Assembly: GCA_035276605.1 (NCBI GenBank)
Contig: DATELN010000170.1
Span: 1-31,877, forward strand
Source of the DNA: GCA-003244245 sp035276605
GTDB lineage: Bacteria > Actinomycetota > Actinomycetes > Mycobacteriales > Pseudonocardiaceae
Direction: 5' to 3'
Length of the DNA stretch: 31,877 bases
Below are positions 23,546 to 31,621 of the stretch, in pieces. The notes under the pieces were generated by a model that did no database searches, was not told the origin of the DNA, and saw nothing but the letters and a program-made list of their open reading frames with translations. Position 1 is the stretch's first letter, and every line of letters starts with the position of its first letter. The position numbers and the translations under genes were made by a program.

Positions 23546-24046
23546 CTACGAGTCGCTCAGATCATCCGTGGGTTCGCCCTCGCCACACTGCGGGTGCCGG
23601 ACCGGGAGGTCGCGTAAGGCGCGAATCTCCTTCTCGAAGTCCTCGATCGAGGAGAACGACCGGTACACGCTGGCGAAACGCAGGTAGGCCACCTCGTCGA
23701 GGTCGCGCAACGGGCCAAGGATCGCCAGCCCTACTTCCTGACTGGGCACCTCAGCGCTACCCAGGGAACGAATCGCTTCTTCGACTCGGTGGGCAAGCTG
23801 TTGTAGCGCGTCCTCATCTACTGGTCGCCCCTGGCATGCCCGGCGCACTCCACTCACGATCTTGTCGCGACTGAACGGCTCGGTGACCCCCGAGCGCTTC
23901 ACCACGGCAAGCACGAGTTCCTCCACCGTGGTGAATCGACGACCGCACTCCGGGCACGAGCGCCGCCGACGGATTGCCTGCCGGTCCACCACCTCGCGCG
24001 AATCGACGACCCGAGAATCCGCGTGCCGGCAGAACGGGCAGCGCAT
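23546..24046 (-). CDS. nrdR: Transcriptional repressor NrdR
   Basis: 166 residues. Zinc ribbon at the N-terminus: Cys3 and Cys6 in MRCPFC, Cys31 and Cys34 in SCPECGRRFTT. The ATP-cone follows (VVKRSGVTEPFSRDKIVSGVRRAC to AYLRFASVYRSF). With dATP bound it shuts off ribonucleotide reductase genes. The start is ATG at 24046, with GGGGGAG just ahead. The C-terminus after LRDLPVRHP is a polar tail typical of actinobacterial NrdR. It is upstream of nrdJ on the same strand, with an NrdR box 41 bases ahead of its start, so the pair is probably self-regulated. Confidence 0.97.
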   Translation of the reverse strand: MRCPFCRHADSRVVDSREVVDRQAIRRRRSCPECGRRFTTVEELVLAVVKRSGVTEPFSRDKIVSGVRRACQGRPVDEDALQQLAHRVEEAIRSLGSAEVPSQEVGLAILGPLRDLDEVAYLRFASVYRSFSSIEDFEKEIRALRDLPVRHPQCGEGEPTDDLSDS

Positions 24047-24086
24047 GCTCCCCCTTCCCACTAGTAGGTAAACAACATCGCTGTAA

Positions 24087-24102
24087 CTACTATATGTTGT
24101 GG
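24087..24102. promoter_or_regulatory. NrdR box
   Basis: On the minus strand the site reads CCACAACATATAGTAG. It agrees with the NrdR consensus ACACWATATATWGTGT at 12 of 16 positions, including the C, A, A, T, T and G core. A weaker half-site, AAACAACAT, lies next to it at 24070-24078. It sits 41 bases upstream of nrdR. Confidence 0.72.
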
Positions 24103-24207
24103 TAACCGACAAAGTCGAGCCGCCACGGCGAGCAACTGCGGGCGCGCGCCGCGCGTCGACCTTACGGCCAGTTCGGCTCATGGCCGCCGCCTGCCCCATG
24201 CGAGCCA

Positions 24208-24633
24208 CTACCGTCCGTCCGGCACCTGCAACTGCTGATCAGGCACCACCTCGCCGCCCGCGAGGCCGTTCAACTGCCGGATCCGGTCAACCACCGCCCG
24301 TTGCTCGGACCGTGGTGCTACCCGTACAGCCACGTCCCATATGGTCTCTCCCGCGCCAACCCGGATTATCGAGGTGCGCTCGGGAACTGCTGGAGCCGTG
24401 CGTTGTCCCAGCCAGCTCAGGCCGGCAACCACGGCCAGCGTCATGGTGACGGCCGCCAGCAGCTTCACCACTCGGTGGGCCCTGGGCGCCGATGGATGCG
24501 CCGCCATGGGAACCATGGGAGGCGCGGGCGCCGGCGGCACCGGAGCTGGAGGTGCCGGACGCGACCCAGGGCCCGCCTGGTAGCCCGGCCTGGCACTGCC
24601 AAGCCGATTGCCCAACTGTGCTGATGCCGTCAT
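24208..24633 (-). CDS. SOS-controlled membrane LysM protein (Rv2719c/ChiZ-like)
   Basis: 141 residues. A Pro-rich cytosolic N-terminus (APPAPVPPAPAPP, residues 28-40) is followed by one membrane helix (VVKLLAAVTMTLAVVAGLSWLG, 55-76) and a C-terminal periplasmic LysM domain (TSIIRVGAGETIWDVAVRVAP to LQVPDGR) that binds peptidoglycan. M. tuberculosis Rv2719c has this place beside lexA, is DNA-damage induced and affects division. I infer the same role: holding up septation during SOS. The start is ATG at 24633 with GAGGAG upstream, and a perfect LexA box lies only 24 bases ahead. The gene diverges from lexA. Confidence 0.88.
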   Translation of the reverse strand: MTASAQLGNRLGSARPGYQAGPGSRPAPPAPVPPAPAPPMVPMAAHPSAPRAHRVVKLLAAVTMTLAVVAGLSWLGQRTAPAVPERTSIIRVGAGETIWDVAVRVAPRSEQRAVVDRIRQLNGLAGGEVVPDQQLQVPDGR

Positions 24634-24656
24634 CGAGACTCCTCAGTGCAGTAGCA

Positions 24657-24672
24657 TCGAACGGGGGTTCGA
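24657..24672. promoter_or_regulatory. Perfect SOS (LexA) box for the LysM gene
   Basis: TCGAAC-GGGG-GTTCGA is an exact match to the mycobacterial LexA consensus TCGAAC-N4-GTTCGA. It is 24 bases upstream of the LysM protein start and should overlap its promoter or leader. Confidence 0.92.
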
Positions 24673-24736
24673 TCGAACTGTTGTGCGGTGTCTATCACGG
24701 CGCTCTGACAATCTCGGCGACTGCGCGGCGTGTTGT

Positions 24737-24752
24737 TCGAACAAACGTTTGA
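24737..24752. promoter_or_regulatory. SOS (LexA) box for lexA
   Basis: TCGAAC-AAAC-GTTTGA has one mismatch to the LexA consensus. It lies 100 bases upstream of the lexA start. It fits negative autoregulation with a slightly weaker site than the one at the LysM gene. Confidence 0.88.
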
Positions 24753-24851
24753 TCTTTGGCGCAACGGTGGTTAGCGTCAGCATCACGACCGACTGGGCGG
24801 ATCCGGGCAGTGCGGCCGGCAATGAGGCGGCAATGAGACGAGGAGGAATCC

Positions 24852-25604
24852 GTGGGACGACAGCGCAGCGACGAGCCGGGGGACACGCAGGATCCAAGCA
24901 ATCTGGATCCCAGCAGCAGCGCCGCGCAGCTGCACTCCTTCCCCGATGTGGAAGACGCGGCCGGTCAGGGTCTCACGCCACGCCAGCGGCGGGTGCTTGA
25001 AGTGATCCGGGAATGGGTCGAGCGGTTCGGTTACCCCCCGAGCGTGCGAGAGATCGGCGAAGCGGTCGGGCTTACGTCCACCTCCTCGGTAGCCCATCAG
25101 CTGCGCGCTCTGGAGCGCAAGGGATATCTGCGCCGTGATCACAACCGACCCCGCGCGGTCGGTGTCCGGCCGCCCGACAACGCACCGGACACCACTGACG
25201 AGGCCTCTGATGGCCAACCGCCGCTACCACGCCCAGTCTTCGTTCCGGTAGTAGGCCGGATCGCCGCAGGCGGCCCCGTGCTCGCCGAGCAGGTGATCGA
25301 AGACATGTTCCCGCTACCGAAAGAAATCGTCGGCGAAGGTGCCCTGTTCCTGCTGCGGGTGACGGGTGACTCCATGGTCGAGGCAGCGATCACTGACGGG
25401 GACTGGGTTGTCGTCCGCCAGCAACCCAGTGCCGAAAACGGCGACATCGTCGCTGCCTTGATCGACGGGGAGGCGACGGTGAAAACGCTCAAGCGCCGTG
25501 ACGGCCATGTCTGGTTGCTGCCGCACAACCCTGCCTACGAACCAATCCCCGGTGATGAAGCGACCGTGCTCGGTCGGGTGGTAGCGGTCCTGCGCCGGCT
25601 GTGA
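24852..25604 (+). CDS. lexA: SOS repressor LexA
   Basis: 250 residues. Winged helix-turn-helix at about 40-105 (LTPRQRRVLEVIREWVERFGYPPSVREIGEAVGL, with recognition helix STSSVAHQLRALERKG). The peptidase half has the Ala139-Gly140 self-cleavage site (VGRIAAGGP), Ser174 (TGDSMVEAAI) and Lys211 (ATVKTLK). RecA filaments trigger cleavage and derepress the SOS genes. GTG at 24852 with GAGGAGGAA upstream is clear. About 40 residues of polar N-terminal extension are usual for actinobacterial LexA. It shares a regulatory region with the divergent LysM gene and is convergent with hflX. Confidence 0.97.
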   Translation: MGRQRSDEPGDTQDPSNLDPSSSAAQLHSFPDVEDAAGQGLTPRQRRVLEVIREWVERFGYPPSVREIGEAVGLTSTSSVAHQLRALERKGYLRRDHNRPRAVGVRPPDNAPDTTDEASDGQPPLPRPVFVPVVGRIAAGGPVLAEQVIEDMFPLPKEIVGEGALFLLRVTGDSMVEAAITDGDWVVVRQQPSAENGDIVAALIDGEATVKTLKRRDGHVWLLPHNPAYEPIPGDEATVLGRVVAVLRRL

Positions 25605-25649
25605 GGGCGGCGCTGAGGCCAGCCGTATGAGGCCCAGTATGAGGCAGCG

Positions 25650-27071
25650 TCAGGCTTGCACGACGTACTGGGCCAGCGCACTGGCAAGGTCGGGCCGCAC
25701 CCGGGCGCGTAGCCGGGTGCCGTCCTCGGTGTGGTCGGTTGCCAGCAGCTCACCCTCGGCATGCACACGGGCGACCAAGGCACCTTGGCTCCACGGCACG
25801 AGTGCATCCACCTCAACCTGTGGCTGCGGTAGCGCGTCGGCGATTCGCCGCAGCAGGCCGGGAATGCCGGCACCGGTCTGCGCGGAGACGAACGATGCCT
25901 CCGGCAGCAGGCAGCGCAGCCGCGACAGCGCGAACTCGTCGGCGGCATCGACCTTGTTCACGACCACCAATTCCGGCGGCATCGAGGTATCGCGCCCCTC
26001 GGTGATCTCCGCAAGGACCTCCCGCACCGCCGCCACCTGCCGTTCGGGCATCGGGTCGGCACCGTCCACCACATGCAACACCAAATCCGCGTCGGCCGTT
26101 TCTTCCAACGTCGAGCGGAAGGCCTCCACCAACTGGTGCGGCAAGTGACGGACGAAACCGACGGTGTCGGTGAGCGTGTACTCCCGCCCCTGCGGTGTGG
26201 CGGCCCGCCGGGTCGTCGGATCCAGGGTGGCGAATAGGGCGTCCTGCACTAGCACCCCAGCGCCGGTGATCACATTGAGCAGGCTGGACTTACCCGCGTT
26301 CGTGTAGCCGACAATGGCCACGTTGGGCACCTCGTTGGCGCGCCTGCGCCCCCGCTTGGTGTCCCGCACGGTGCGCATCGCAGCGATCTCACGGCGCAGC
26401 TTGGCGATCCGGCGATGGATGCGCCGCCGGTCAGTCTCCAGCTTGGTTTCCCCAGGACCTCGGGTACCCACTCCACCATCGGCGCCACCACCAGCACCGC
26501 CGGCTTGCCGGGACAGCGACTCGCCCCAGCCCCGCAACCGCGGCAGAAAATAGCTCAGCTGGGCCAGCTCGACCTGCGCCTTGCCCTCCCTGGACCGGGC
26601 GTGCTGGGCGAAGATGTCCAGGATCAATGCGGTCCGGTCGATAACCTTCACCTTGAGCTTGGCTTCCAGCTGCCGCAGCTGACCCGGAGTGAGCTCGCCG
26701 TCGCAGATTACCGTGTCGGCGCTGGTAGCCAGCACGATGTCGGATAGCTCGAGGACCTTGCCAGAGCCGATGTAGGTTGCCGGGTCGGGGCGCTCCCGGC
26801 GCTGGACCAGCGCATCGAGCACCTGTGACCCGGCCGTCTCGGCCAGACGGGCCAACTCGGTCAACGATGCGTCGGCTTCGGCCGCGGAACCGTCGGTCCA
26901 CACCCCGACGAGCACCACGCGCTCCAAGCGCAGCTGCCGGTACTCGACTTCGGTGACATCAGCGAGTTCGGTGGACAACCCCGGCACCCGGCGCAGTGCC
27001 GAACGCTCCTCAAGCTCCAAGTCACCTCGGGAGTTGAAGCCGGAGGATGGATAGCTCGGTGACGTTGTCAT
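25650..27071 (-). CDS. hflX: Ribosome-associated GTPase HflX
   Basis: 473 residues. The N-terminal HflX domain (VEYRQLRLERVVLVGVW, the GSGKVLEL loop, RTALILDIFAQHARSREGKAQVELAQL) is followed by the Gly-rich turn AGGAGGGADGG and GTRGPGETKLETDRR, then the GTPase domain: G1 GYTNAGKSS, G2/G3 LDPTTRR with DTVGF, and G4 NKVD. It splits stalled ribosomes and is linked to stress and antibiotic response in mycobacteria. The start ATG 27071 (GAGAGG upstream) gives the N-terminus expected from relatives; 27098 is possible. It is convergent with lexA, 45 bases apart, and downstream of dapF with a repeat element between. Confidence 0.96.
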   Translation of the reverse strand: MTTSPSYPSSGFNSRGDLELEERSALRRVPGLSTELADVTEVEYRQLRLERVVLVGVWTDGSAAEADASLTELARLAETAGSQVLDALVQRRERPDPATYIGSGKVLELSDIVLATSADTVICDGELTPGQLRQLEAKLKVKVIDRTALILDIFAQHARSREGKAQVELAQLSYFLPRLRGWGESLSRQAGGAGGGADGGVGTRGPGETKLETDRRRIHRRIAKLRREIAAMRTVRDTKRGRRRANEVPNVAIVGYTNAGKSSLLNVITGAGVLVQDALFATLDPTTRRAATPQGREYTLTDTVGFVRHLPHQLVEAFRSTLEETADADLVLHVVDGADPMPERQVAAVREVLAEITEGRDTSMPPELVVVNKVDAADEFALSRLRCLLPEASFVSAQTGAGIPGLLRRIADALPQPQVEVDALVPWSQGALVARVHAEGELLATDHTEDGTRLRARVRPDLASALAQYVVQA

Positions 27072-27108
27072 ACGCCTCTCATCATCATTCGCTGTCATTC
27101 GTTGCGAT

Positions 27109-27174
27109 CCGCAGTCTGGATGCAGACTGCGGTAATTCGCCAACTAAAAACAGCAGTCTGCATCCAAACTGCGA
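27109..27174. repeat. Double-palindrome (BIME-like) element between dapF and hflX
   Basis: The left unit CCGCAGTCTG-GATG-CAGACTGCGG (27109-27132) is a perfect 10-bp stem. The right unit (about 27151-27174) contains GCAGTCTG-CATC-CAAACTGC, one mismatch from a stem, and is nearly the reverse complement of the left unit. They are split by an A-rich 18-base spacer. It can fold as two hairpins or one long one, so it may end the dapF transcript or protect RNA ends. Confidence 0.75.
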
Positions 27175-27177
27175 TGT

Positions 27178-28014
27178 TTAGTAGGCCGACCACCAGTCCA
27201 GGGCCACCCGGCCCCGAGCGACGAGCACCGCGGGACCAGTCAGGGTGCTGCCGCCTTCGACGATCGCCACGTGCAAGCGGCCTCCGAGAGTTTGGACGTT
27301 TGCCTCGCCGGTCCGCCGGCCCTGCGCTGCCAGCACCGCCGCCAGGGCCGCCACCGTTCCAGTGCCGCAGGATCGGGTCTCCCCCACCCCTCGCTCATGC
27401 ACTCGCATCCGAAACTCCCCCGGTGCGAGCACGTTGACAAATTCGACGTTGACGCCAAGCGGAAAATTCCCCGGATCGTGACCTGGCGGGACGGACAGGT
27501 CGAGCTGCTCCACCGGGACCTCCGTCAGGCAGGCTAGATGGGGGTTGCCGACATCGACGATGCACCCGATGAACGCCGCGCCCTCGACAGTCACCGTCGA
27601 AGTGCCGTCAAGCTGCACACGCCCCATCTCGACAGTTACCGTGCCGTCGTCGTTGCTGCGCACACGGCGCGGTCCGAATCTGCTGCCAATCTGGAACTCG
27701 GGGCCGGGAACCAACCCGGCGACGGTCAGGTAGCGGGCGAACACCCGCACCCCGTTGCCGCACATCTCCGCGACGGAACCGTCGGCATTGCGATAGTCCA
27801 TGAACCAGTCCTGCGAGGAACCACCGGGTGGTGCTTCCGCGACCAGCGCACCGGGCACCACCCGCAGCACTCCGTCCGCACCCAGGCCTCGGTGCCGGTC
27901 GCACAGGGCGCGCACCCGAGACGGGGTGAGGTCCAGCGTGCCGGTGGGGTCGGGAAGCAGGATGAAGTCGTTCTCCGTCCCGTGCCCCTTGAGAAATTCG
28001 ATGCCCTGCTCCAT
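27178..28014 (-). CDS. dapF: Diaminopimelate epimerase
   Basis: 278 residues, normal for DapF. It converts LL- to meso-diaminopimelate for lysine and peptidoglycan. The two catalytic Cys are in EMCGNGVRVFARYL and ETRSCGTGTVAAL. N-terminal KGHGTENDFILL and the GADGVL block are also conserved, as is VDVGNPHLACL. The start is ATG at 28014; the ribosome site is weak (AGG), and the 11-base gap from the miaA stop suggests translation linked to miaA. The long open frame upstream lies opposite miaA and is not used. Confidence 0.96.
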   Translation of the reverse strand: MEQGIEFLKGHGTENDFILLPDPTGTLDLTPSRVRALCDRHRGLGADGVLRVVPGALVAEAPPGGSSQDWFMDYRNADGSVAEMCGNGVRVFARYLTVAGLVPGPEFQIGSRFGPRRVRSNDDGTVTVEMGRVQLDGTSTVTVEGAAFIGCIVDVGNPHLACLTEVPVEQLDLSVPPGHDPGNFPLGVNVEFVNVLAPGEFRMRVHERGVGETRSCGTGTVAALAAVLAAQGRRTGEANVQTLGGRLHVAIVEGGSTLTGPAVLVARGRVALDWWSAY

Positions 28015-28025
28015 CGTCTGTGAGC

Positions 28026-28934
28026 CTAACCGTCGCGGGTGTGCAACAGTGCGTGGTCGAGCAGGTCGGGCTGCTGGCAGTCCAGCCACATGATCCGGGG
28101 ATCCCGCCGGAACCAGCTGCGCTGCCGGCGGACAAAACGCCGGGTCGCCGCAGCGACCGAGGCAGCGGTGGTAGCCGGATCTATGCCCGCGTCCAGAGCA
28201 GCGATGACCTGCCGGTAGCCCAGCGCCTGCGACGCCGTTCGGCCCTCCCGCAGGCCGCGCGAGAGCAGGTCGCGGACTTCTGCGACTAGTCCTTGGGCGA
28301 ACATGCAATAAACGCGGTCGCCGACTCGCGCGTCGAGGACCGTGGAGTCGGTGTCCAGCCCGACGATCACCGCCCGGTAGCGCGCTGGGCCGGGCTGCGG
28401 TAACGCCGCCGAGAACGGGCGTCCGGTGATCCGGATAACTTCCAGGGCTCGGACCAGGCGGCGACCGTTGCTCGGCAGGATCTGGCCTGCTGCCACCGGG
28501 TCAAGGCGCTGCAACCGCTCGTGCAGCGCTGGTGCGCCGTATTCGGACAACTCGGCTTCAAGCTCGGCCCGTATCTCAGGTTTGGTTCCCGGAAAGTCCA
28601 GCTCGTCGAGTACCGCGCGCACGTACAGCCCGGAACCACCGGTCAGCACCGGCACCTGGCCTGCGGTGAGCAGCTGGTCCACGATGCGGCGGGCATCGCG
28701 CTGGTAGGCGGCCACCGAGGCGGTCTCGGTGACGTCGAGAACATCGATGAGATGGTGGCGGACTCCGCGTCGGGCGGCAGGGGGGAGCTTCGCGGTGCCG
28801 ATGTCCATACCCCGGTACAGCTGCATGGCATCCGCATTGACCACCTCACCGCCCAGCCGGCAGGCTAGCTCGACTGCGAGGTTGGACTTTCCGGTGGCCG
28901 TCGGGCCAACCACCGCGATAACGCGTGGACTCAT
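28026..28934 (-). CDS. miaA: tRNA dimethylallyltransferase
   Basis: 302 residues. Adds dimethylallyl to A37 of tRNAs reading U-codons; MiaB, whose end is also in the window, then adds methylthio. The P-loop GPTATGKS is at 10-17, DAMQLYRGMDIGTAK (the usual DSxQ is DAMQ here) binds substrate, GGSGLYVRA and GYRQVI follow, with the end RRFVRRQRSWFRRD contacting tRNA. The start ATG at 28934 overlaps the stop of the LigB-like gene (ATGA), so the two are coupled. Confidence 0.96.
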   Translation of the reverse strand: MSPRVIAVVGPTATGKSNLAVELACRLGGEVVNADAMQLYRGMDIGTAKLPPAARRGVRHHLIDVLDVTETASVAAYQRDARRIVDQLLTAGQVPVLTGGSGLYVRAVLDELDFPGTKPEIRAELEAELSEYGAPALHERLQRLDPVAAGQILPSNGRRLVRALEVIRITGRPFSAALPQPGPARYRAVIVGLDTDSTVLDARVGDRVYCMFAQGLVAEVRDLLSRGLREGRTASQALGYRQVIAALDAGIDPATTAASVAAATRRFVRRQRSWFRRDPRIMWLDCQQPDLLDHALLHTRDG

Positions 28935-29671
28935 GGCAGGCTGGCCGGCCAGACGGCGTCCCACAGCGCAACGTGGTAAGCGACCCCGTAAGGGGCAGCC
29001 GAGTACAGCAGCTCGCCCTGGTACGCCGGGGCCAGCGACTGGGCGGCGGCGGCCGCAACCTGCCAGGCCTCCCGGCCAGCGACCAGCAACTCGCTGGCCA
29101 ATGTCGCGTCAAGGTCCAGCAACACGCTGGAGTCCGCCGCGGCGAGCGCTGCAGCAACCGCTGCATCCAGGCCATGCGCCCTGCTGTCGAGATAACCCGG
29201 GGCCCGCAGGGTGTGCGTGGCTGCGCCGTCACCGAGCACGAGCAGCCCGATCGGATCGCCATCCCGACGCAACCGCTGCGCGAGCTCAGCACCGATCCGC
29301 CGGCACTGCGCCGTGCTGGATCCCGGCGGCACCGGCGAGACCGTAACAGTGACGTGACCTGCGCCTACCTGGCCCCGTAGCCAGGCGGCAATCAGCAATG
29401 GCAGCGGGAGCTCGACACGACCGGCCGGCGACACGTTCGGACCTAGCGTCACGTCGACGTCGACGCCATATCCGGCGAAGCTACCCACTGCACCCGTCAC
29501 CGCCGCCGGATCGACTGCTGCCACCGCCACCCAGCGCGGGCACTGTTGCGCTAGCGCACCCGCCGCCACCAGGCATGCCTCGCGCAGTGGAGCGGTTTCC
29601 GCTGCGGCGCCGGCAGCTAACTCCGGCACCAACAGCGGTGGATGCGGCACCACAGCCACGCGTACGATCAC
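28931..29671 (-). CDS. LigB-superfamily (class III extradiol dioxygenase-like) protein, Rv2728c-like
   Basis: 246 residues from GTG at 29671. The N-terminal VRVAVVPHPPLLVPELAAG is the class III dioxygenase subunit B start, with the His of VPHPPLLVP in the usual metal-ligand place. The middle GLLVLGDGAATHTLRAPGY and the C-terminal APAYQGELLYSAAPYGVAYHVALW fit the family. In mycobacteria this gene (Rv2728c) always lies before miaA and has no proven reaction; a ring-opening role is not shown. It overlaps miaA and diverges from the DUF349 gene; the 29672-29836 gap must contain both promoters, but I identified no clear one. Confidence 0.82.
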   Translation of the reverse strand: MIVRVAVVPHPPLLVPELAAGAAAETAPLREACLVAAGALAQQCPRWVAVAAVDPAAVTGAVGSFAGYGVDVDVTLGPNVSPAGRVELPLPLLIAAWLRGQVGAGHVTVTVSPVPPGSSTAQCRRIGAELAQRLRRDGDPIGLLVLGDGAATHTLRAPGYLDSRAHGLDAAVAAALAAADSSVLLDLDATLASELLVAGREAWQVAAAAAQSLAPAYQGELLYSAAPYGVAYHVALWDAVWPASLP

Positions 29672-29836
29672 CGCTGCAGGTTAGTGCCCACTTCGCCCCA
29701 GCTCTCCTGCCCGCGCATCTGAACTGCTTCAATGCGGCCTAGCCGGGCAACTCGGAGCAGCCCGGTCGAGGTGCACAGCTTGTGCAGTCGGGGCCCCCGC
29801 AACGCGGCGGCGGGTAGAAGGTCGAGGAAGGCCGGC

Positions 29837-31132
29837 ATGACCGAGCACAACCACACCGAGCAACATCTGGCTTCCGGTTTCCCAGCCGGTCCCCCTCCGT
29901 GCGTCACGCGCGCCTGCCGCGATCCGCAACGCTGGGGGCGGATAGCCCCGGACGGCACGGTGTACACGCACACCGCGGATGGCGAAAGGCCAGTCGGTTC
30001 CTGGCAGGCCGGTACCGCGGAAGAAGGTCTAGCGCACTTCGCCCGCCGCTTCGACGATCTGCTCACCGAGGCGGAACTACTGCAAACCCGGCTGGTCTCC
30101 GGGGTAGGTGATCCCAAGCAAGCGCTGTCGCGAGTCCGCACTTTGCGCGACGAGCTTGCCGAACCGACCGTCGTAGGTGACCTTATCGGGCTCACTGCGC
30201 TGCTGGATCACTTGCAGCGGCTCGCCGAAGAGTCCCTCGCCGGTGCAAAGGCGGCTCGGGAGCAGGCCAGGGCACGGGCCACCGCCCGCAAAGAGGCGCT
30301 GGTGGCCGAAGCCGAGCAGATCGGCACCGAGTCCACTCAGTGGAAGGCTGGTGGCGACCGGCTACGCAGCATCCTGGACGAGTGGAAGACGATCAAGGGG
30401 GTCGATCGGAAGAGCGATGAGGCGTTGTGGCGCCGCTATTCCAAAGCGCGGGACGCCTTCGTGCGGCGGCGCGGCGCACATTTCGCCGAGCTTGACCGGC
30501 AGCGCATCGGGGCCCGTCATCGCAAGGAGGAGTTGGTCGTTGAGGCCGAGAAGTTGGCCAGCGCCACTGACTGGGGTGCCACCGCGAGTCGCTTCCGGAA
30601 CCTGATGGCCGAGTGGAAGGCTGCTGGGCGCGCCCCCAAGGAAGCCGATGACGCGTTGTGGCAGCGGTTCCGTACCGCTCAGGAGACCTTTTTCAGCGCT
30701 CGTTCCGCTGCGCTGTCCGGGCGAGACTCGGAGTTTGACCGCAATGTCGCGCGCAAGCAGGAGTTAGTCGTCGCCGCCGAGCGGATCGATCCCACCGGTG
30801 ACATCGAAGCGGCCCGGGCACAATTGAGGACTATCCAGGAGCGCTGGGAATCGATCGGCAAGATTCCGCGGGAACGAGTTCGAGAGCTCGAAGGTCGGTT
30901 GCGGGCTGTGGAGGAGCGAATCCGCGCGGCTGCCAACGCACAGTGGCGCCACAACGATCCCGAGTCTGAGGCGCGGGTGGCGCAATTCCGGGAGCGGGTG
31001 GAGCAGTACGAAGCCCAGGCCGCGAAGGCTCGCGCCGCCGGGGACGACCGCCGCGCCAACACCGCGCAGGCGCAGGCCAATCAGTGGCGCGAATGGTTGG
31101 CCGCCGCTGAGCGTGCGGTCACCAGCCGCTAG
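29837..31132 (+). CDS. DUF349 coiled-coil protein (Rv2731-like)
   Basis: 431 residues. An N-terminal WGRIAPDGTVYTHTADGERPVG block precedes repeated three-helix DUF349 units, each with a WKAAGR/WKTIKG-type turn followed by DDALWQRF or DEALWRRY. These are seen near residues 190-225, 265-300 and 335-370. The rest is long charged helix, rich in Arg, Glu and Ala, so an elongated coiled coil is expected. The function is unsettled; DUF349 proteins in other bacteria affect stress or surface traits. The start is ATG at 29837 with GAGGAAGG upstream. It is convergent with the Rv2732c-like gene. Confidence 0.88.
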   Translation: MTEHNHTEQHLASGFPAGPPPCVTRACRDPQRWGRIAPDGTVYTHTADGERPVGSWQAGTAEEGLAHFARRFDDLLTEAELLQTRLVSGVGDPKQALSRVRTLRDELAEPTVVGDLIGLTALLDHLQRLAEESLAGAKAAREQARARATARKEALVAEAEQIGTESTQWKAGGDRLRSILDEWKTIKGVDRKSDEALWRRYSKARDAFVRRRGAHFAELDRQRIGARHRKEELVVEAEKLASATDWGATASRFRNLMAEWKAAGRAPKEADDALWQRFRTAQETFFSARSAALSGRDSEFDRNVARKQELVVAAERIDPTGDIEAARAQLRTIQERWESIGKIPRERVRELEGRLRAVEERIRAAANAQWRHNDPESEARVAQFRERVEQYEAQAAKARAAGDDRRANTAQAQANQWREWLAAAERAVTSR

Positions 31133-31147
31133 CTTCTCCCTCAGCAG

Positions 31148-31621
31148 CTACTTGCGCGACAACGCAAGCGCGAGCCACTGCAGGGCCAGCACCGCTATCG
31201 CCAGCACCGCGAGCACCAACCCAATACCGGGTCCGGGGCCGCCGTGGGCGGTCTGCCGGGACCAGATCGCCCACACTCCGTCGAGCACGCAATAGGTGCA
31301 ACTCAGCGCGCTGGCCCAGACCAGACCCCACCGGCGGGTGACCAAGGCCAGCCCGGATAGGCCGATCCCTGCTGCGAGCGCGACAGCTCCGAACAACCTC
31401 GGCAGCACACCCACCCGATCGGCGGGATTGGCAAGGCCGCTCAGCACATCCCACCCGCTGGTATCTCCCACCCACGGCAGCGTGACGGCAATGAGCAGCA
31501 CCATGATCGCCGCGGAAATCGCGACTGCCCGGCCGCCCGGGTCTACTCGACGCAGTGTTGCGCGCTCGACCGCGTCGATTTCCGCGCGCAGGCCGGCGAG
31601 GCCGTCCGGATCGGAGGTCAT
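31148..31621 (-). CDS. Membrane protein, Rv2732c-like
   Basis: 157 residues. A short cytosolic N-terminus (MTSDPDGLAGLRAEIDAVERATLRRVDPGGR) is followed by four hydrophobic segments: AVAISAAIMVLLIAVTLPWV, VLPRLFGAVALAAGIGLSGLAL, WGLVWASALSCTYCVLDGVW and GIGLVLAVLAIAVLALQWLAL. The arrangement matches the conserved mycobacterial protein next to miaB; no function is known. The start ATG at 31621 overlaps the miaB stop (ATGA), so its translation is tied to miaB. Confidence 0.82.
   Translation of the reverse strand: MTSDPDGLAGLRAEIDAVERATLRRVDPGGRAVAISAAIMVLLIAVTLPWVGDTSGWDVLSGLANPADRVGVLPRLFGAVALAAGIGLSGLALVTRRWGLVWASALSCTYCVLDGVWAIWSRQTAHGGPGPGIGLVLAVLAIAVLALQWLALALSRK

Noticed and set aside
24047..24207. 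Possible B12 riboswitch ahead of nrdR-nrdJ
   Set aside because: Searched for because NrdJ uses B12, but no B12-box or conserved core is visible; an NrdR box is present instead.
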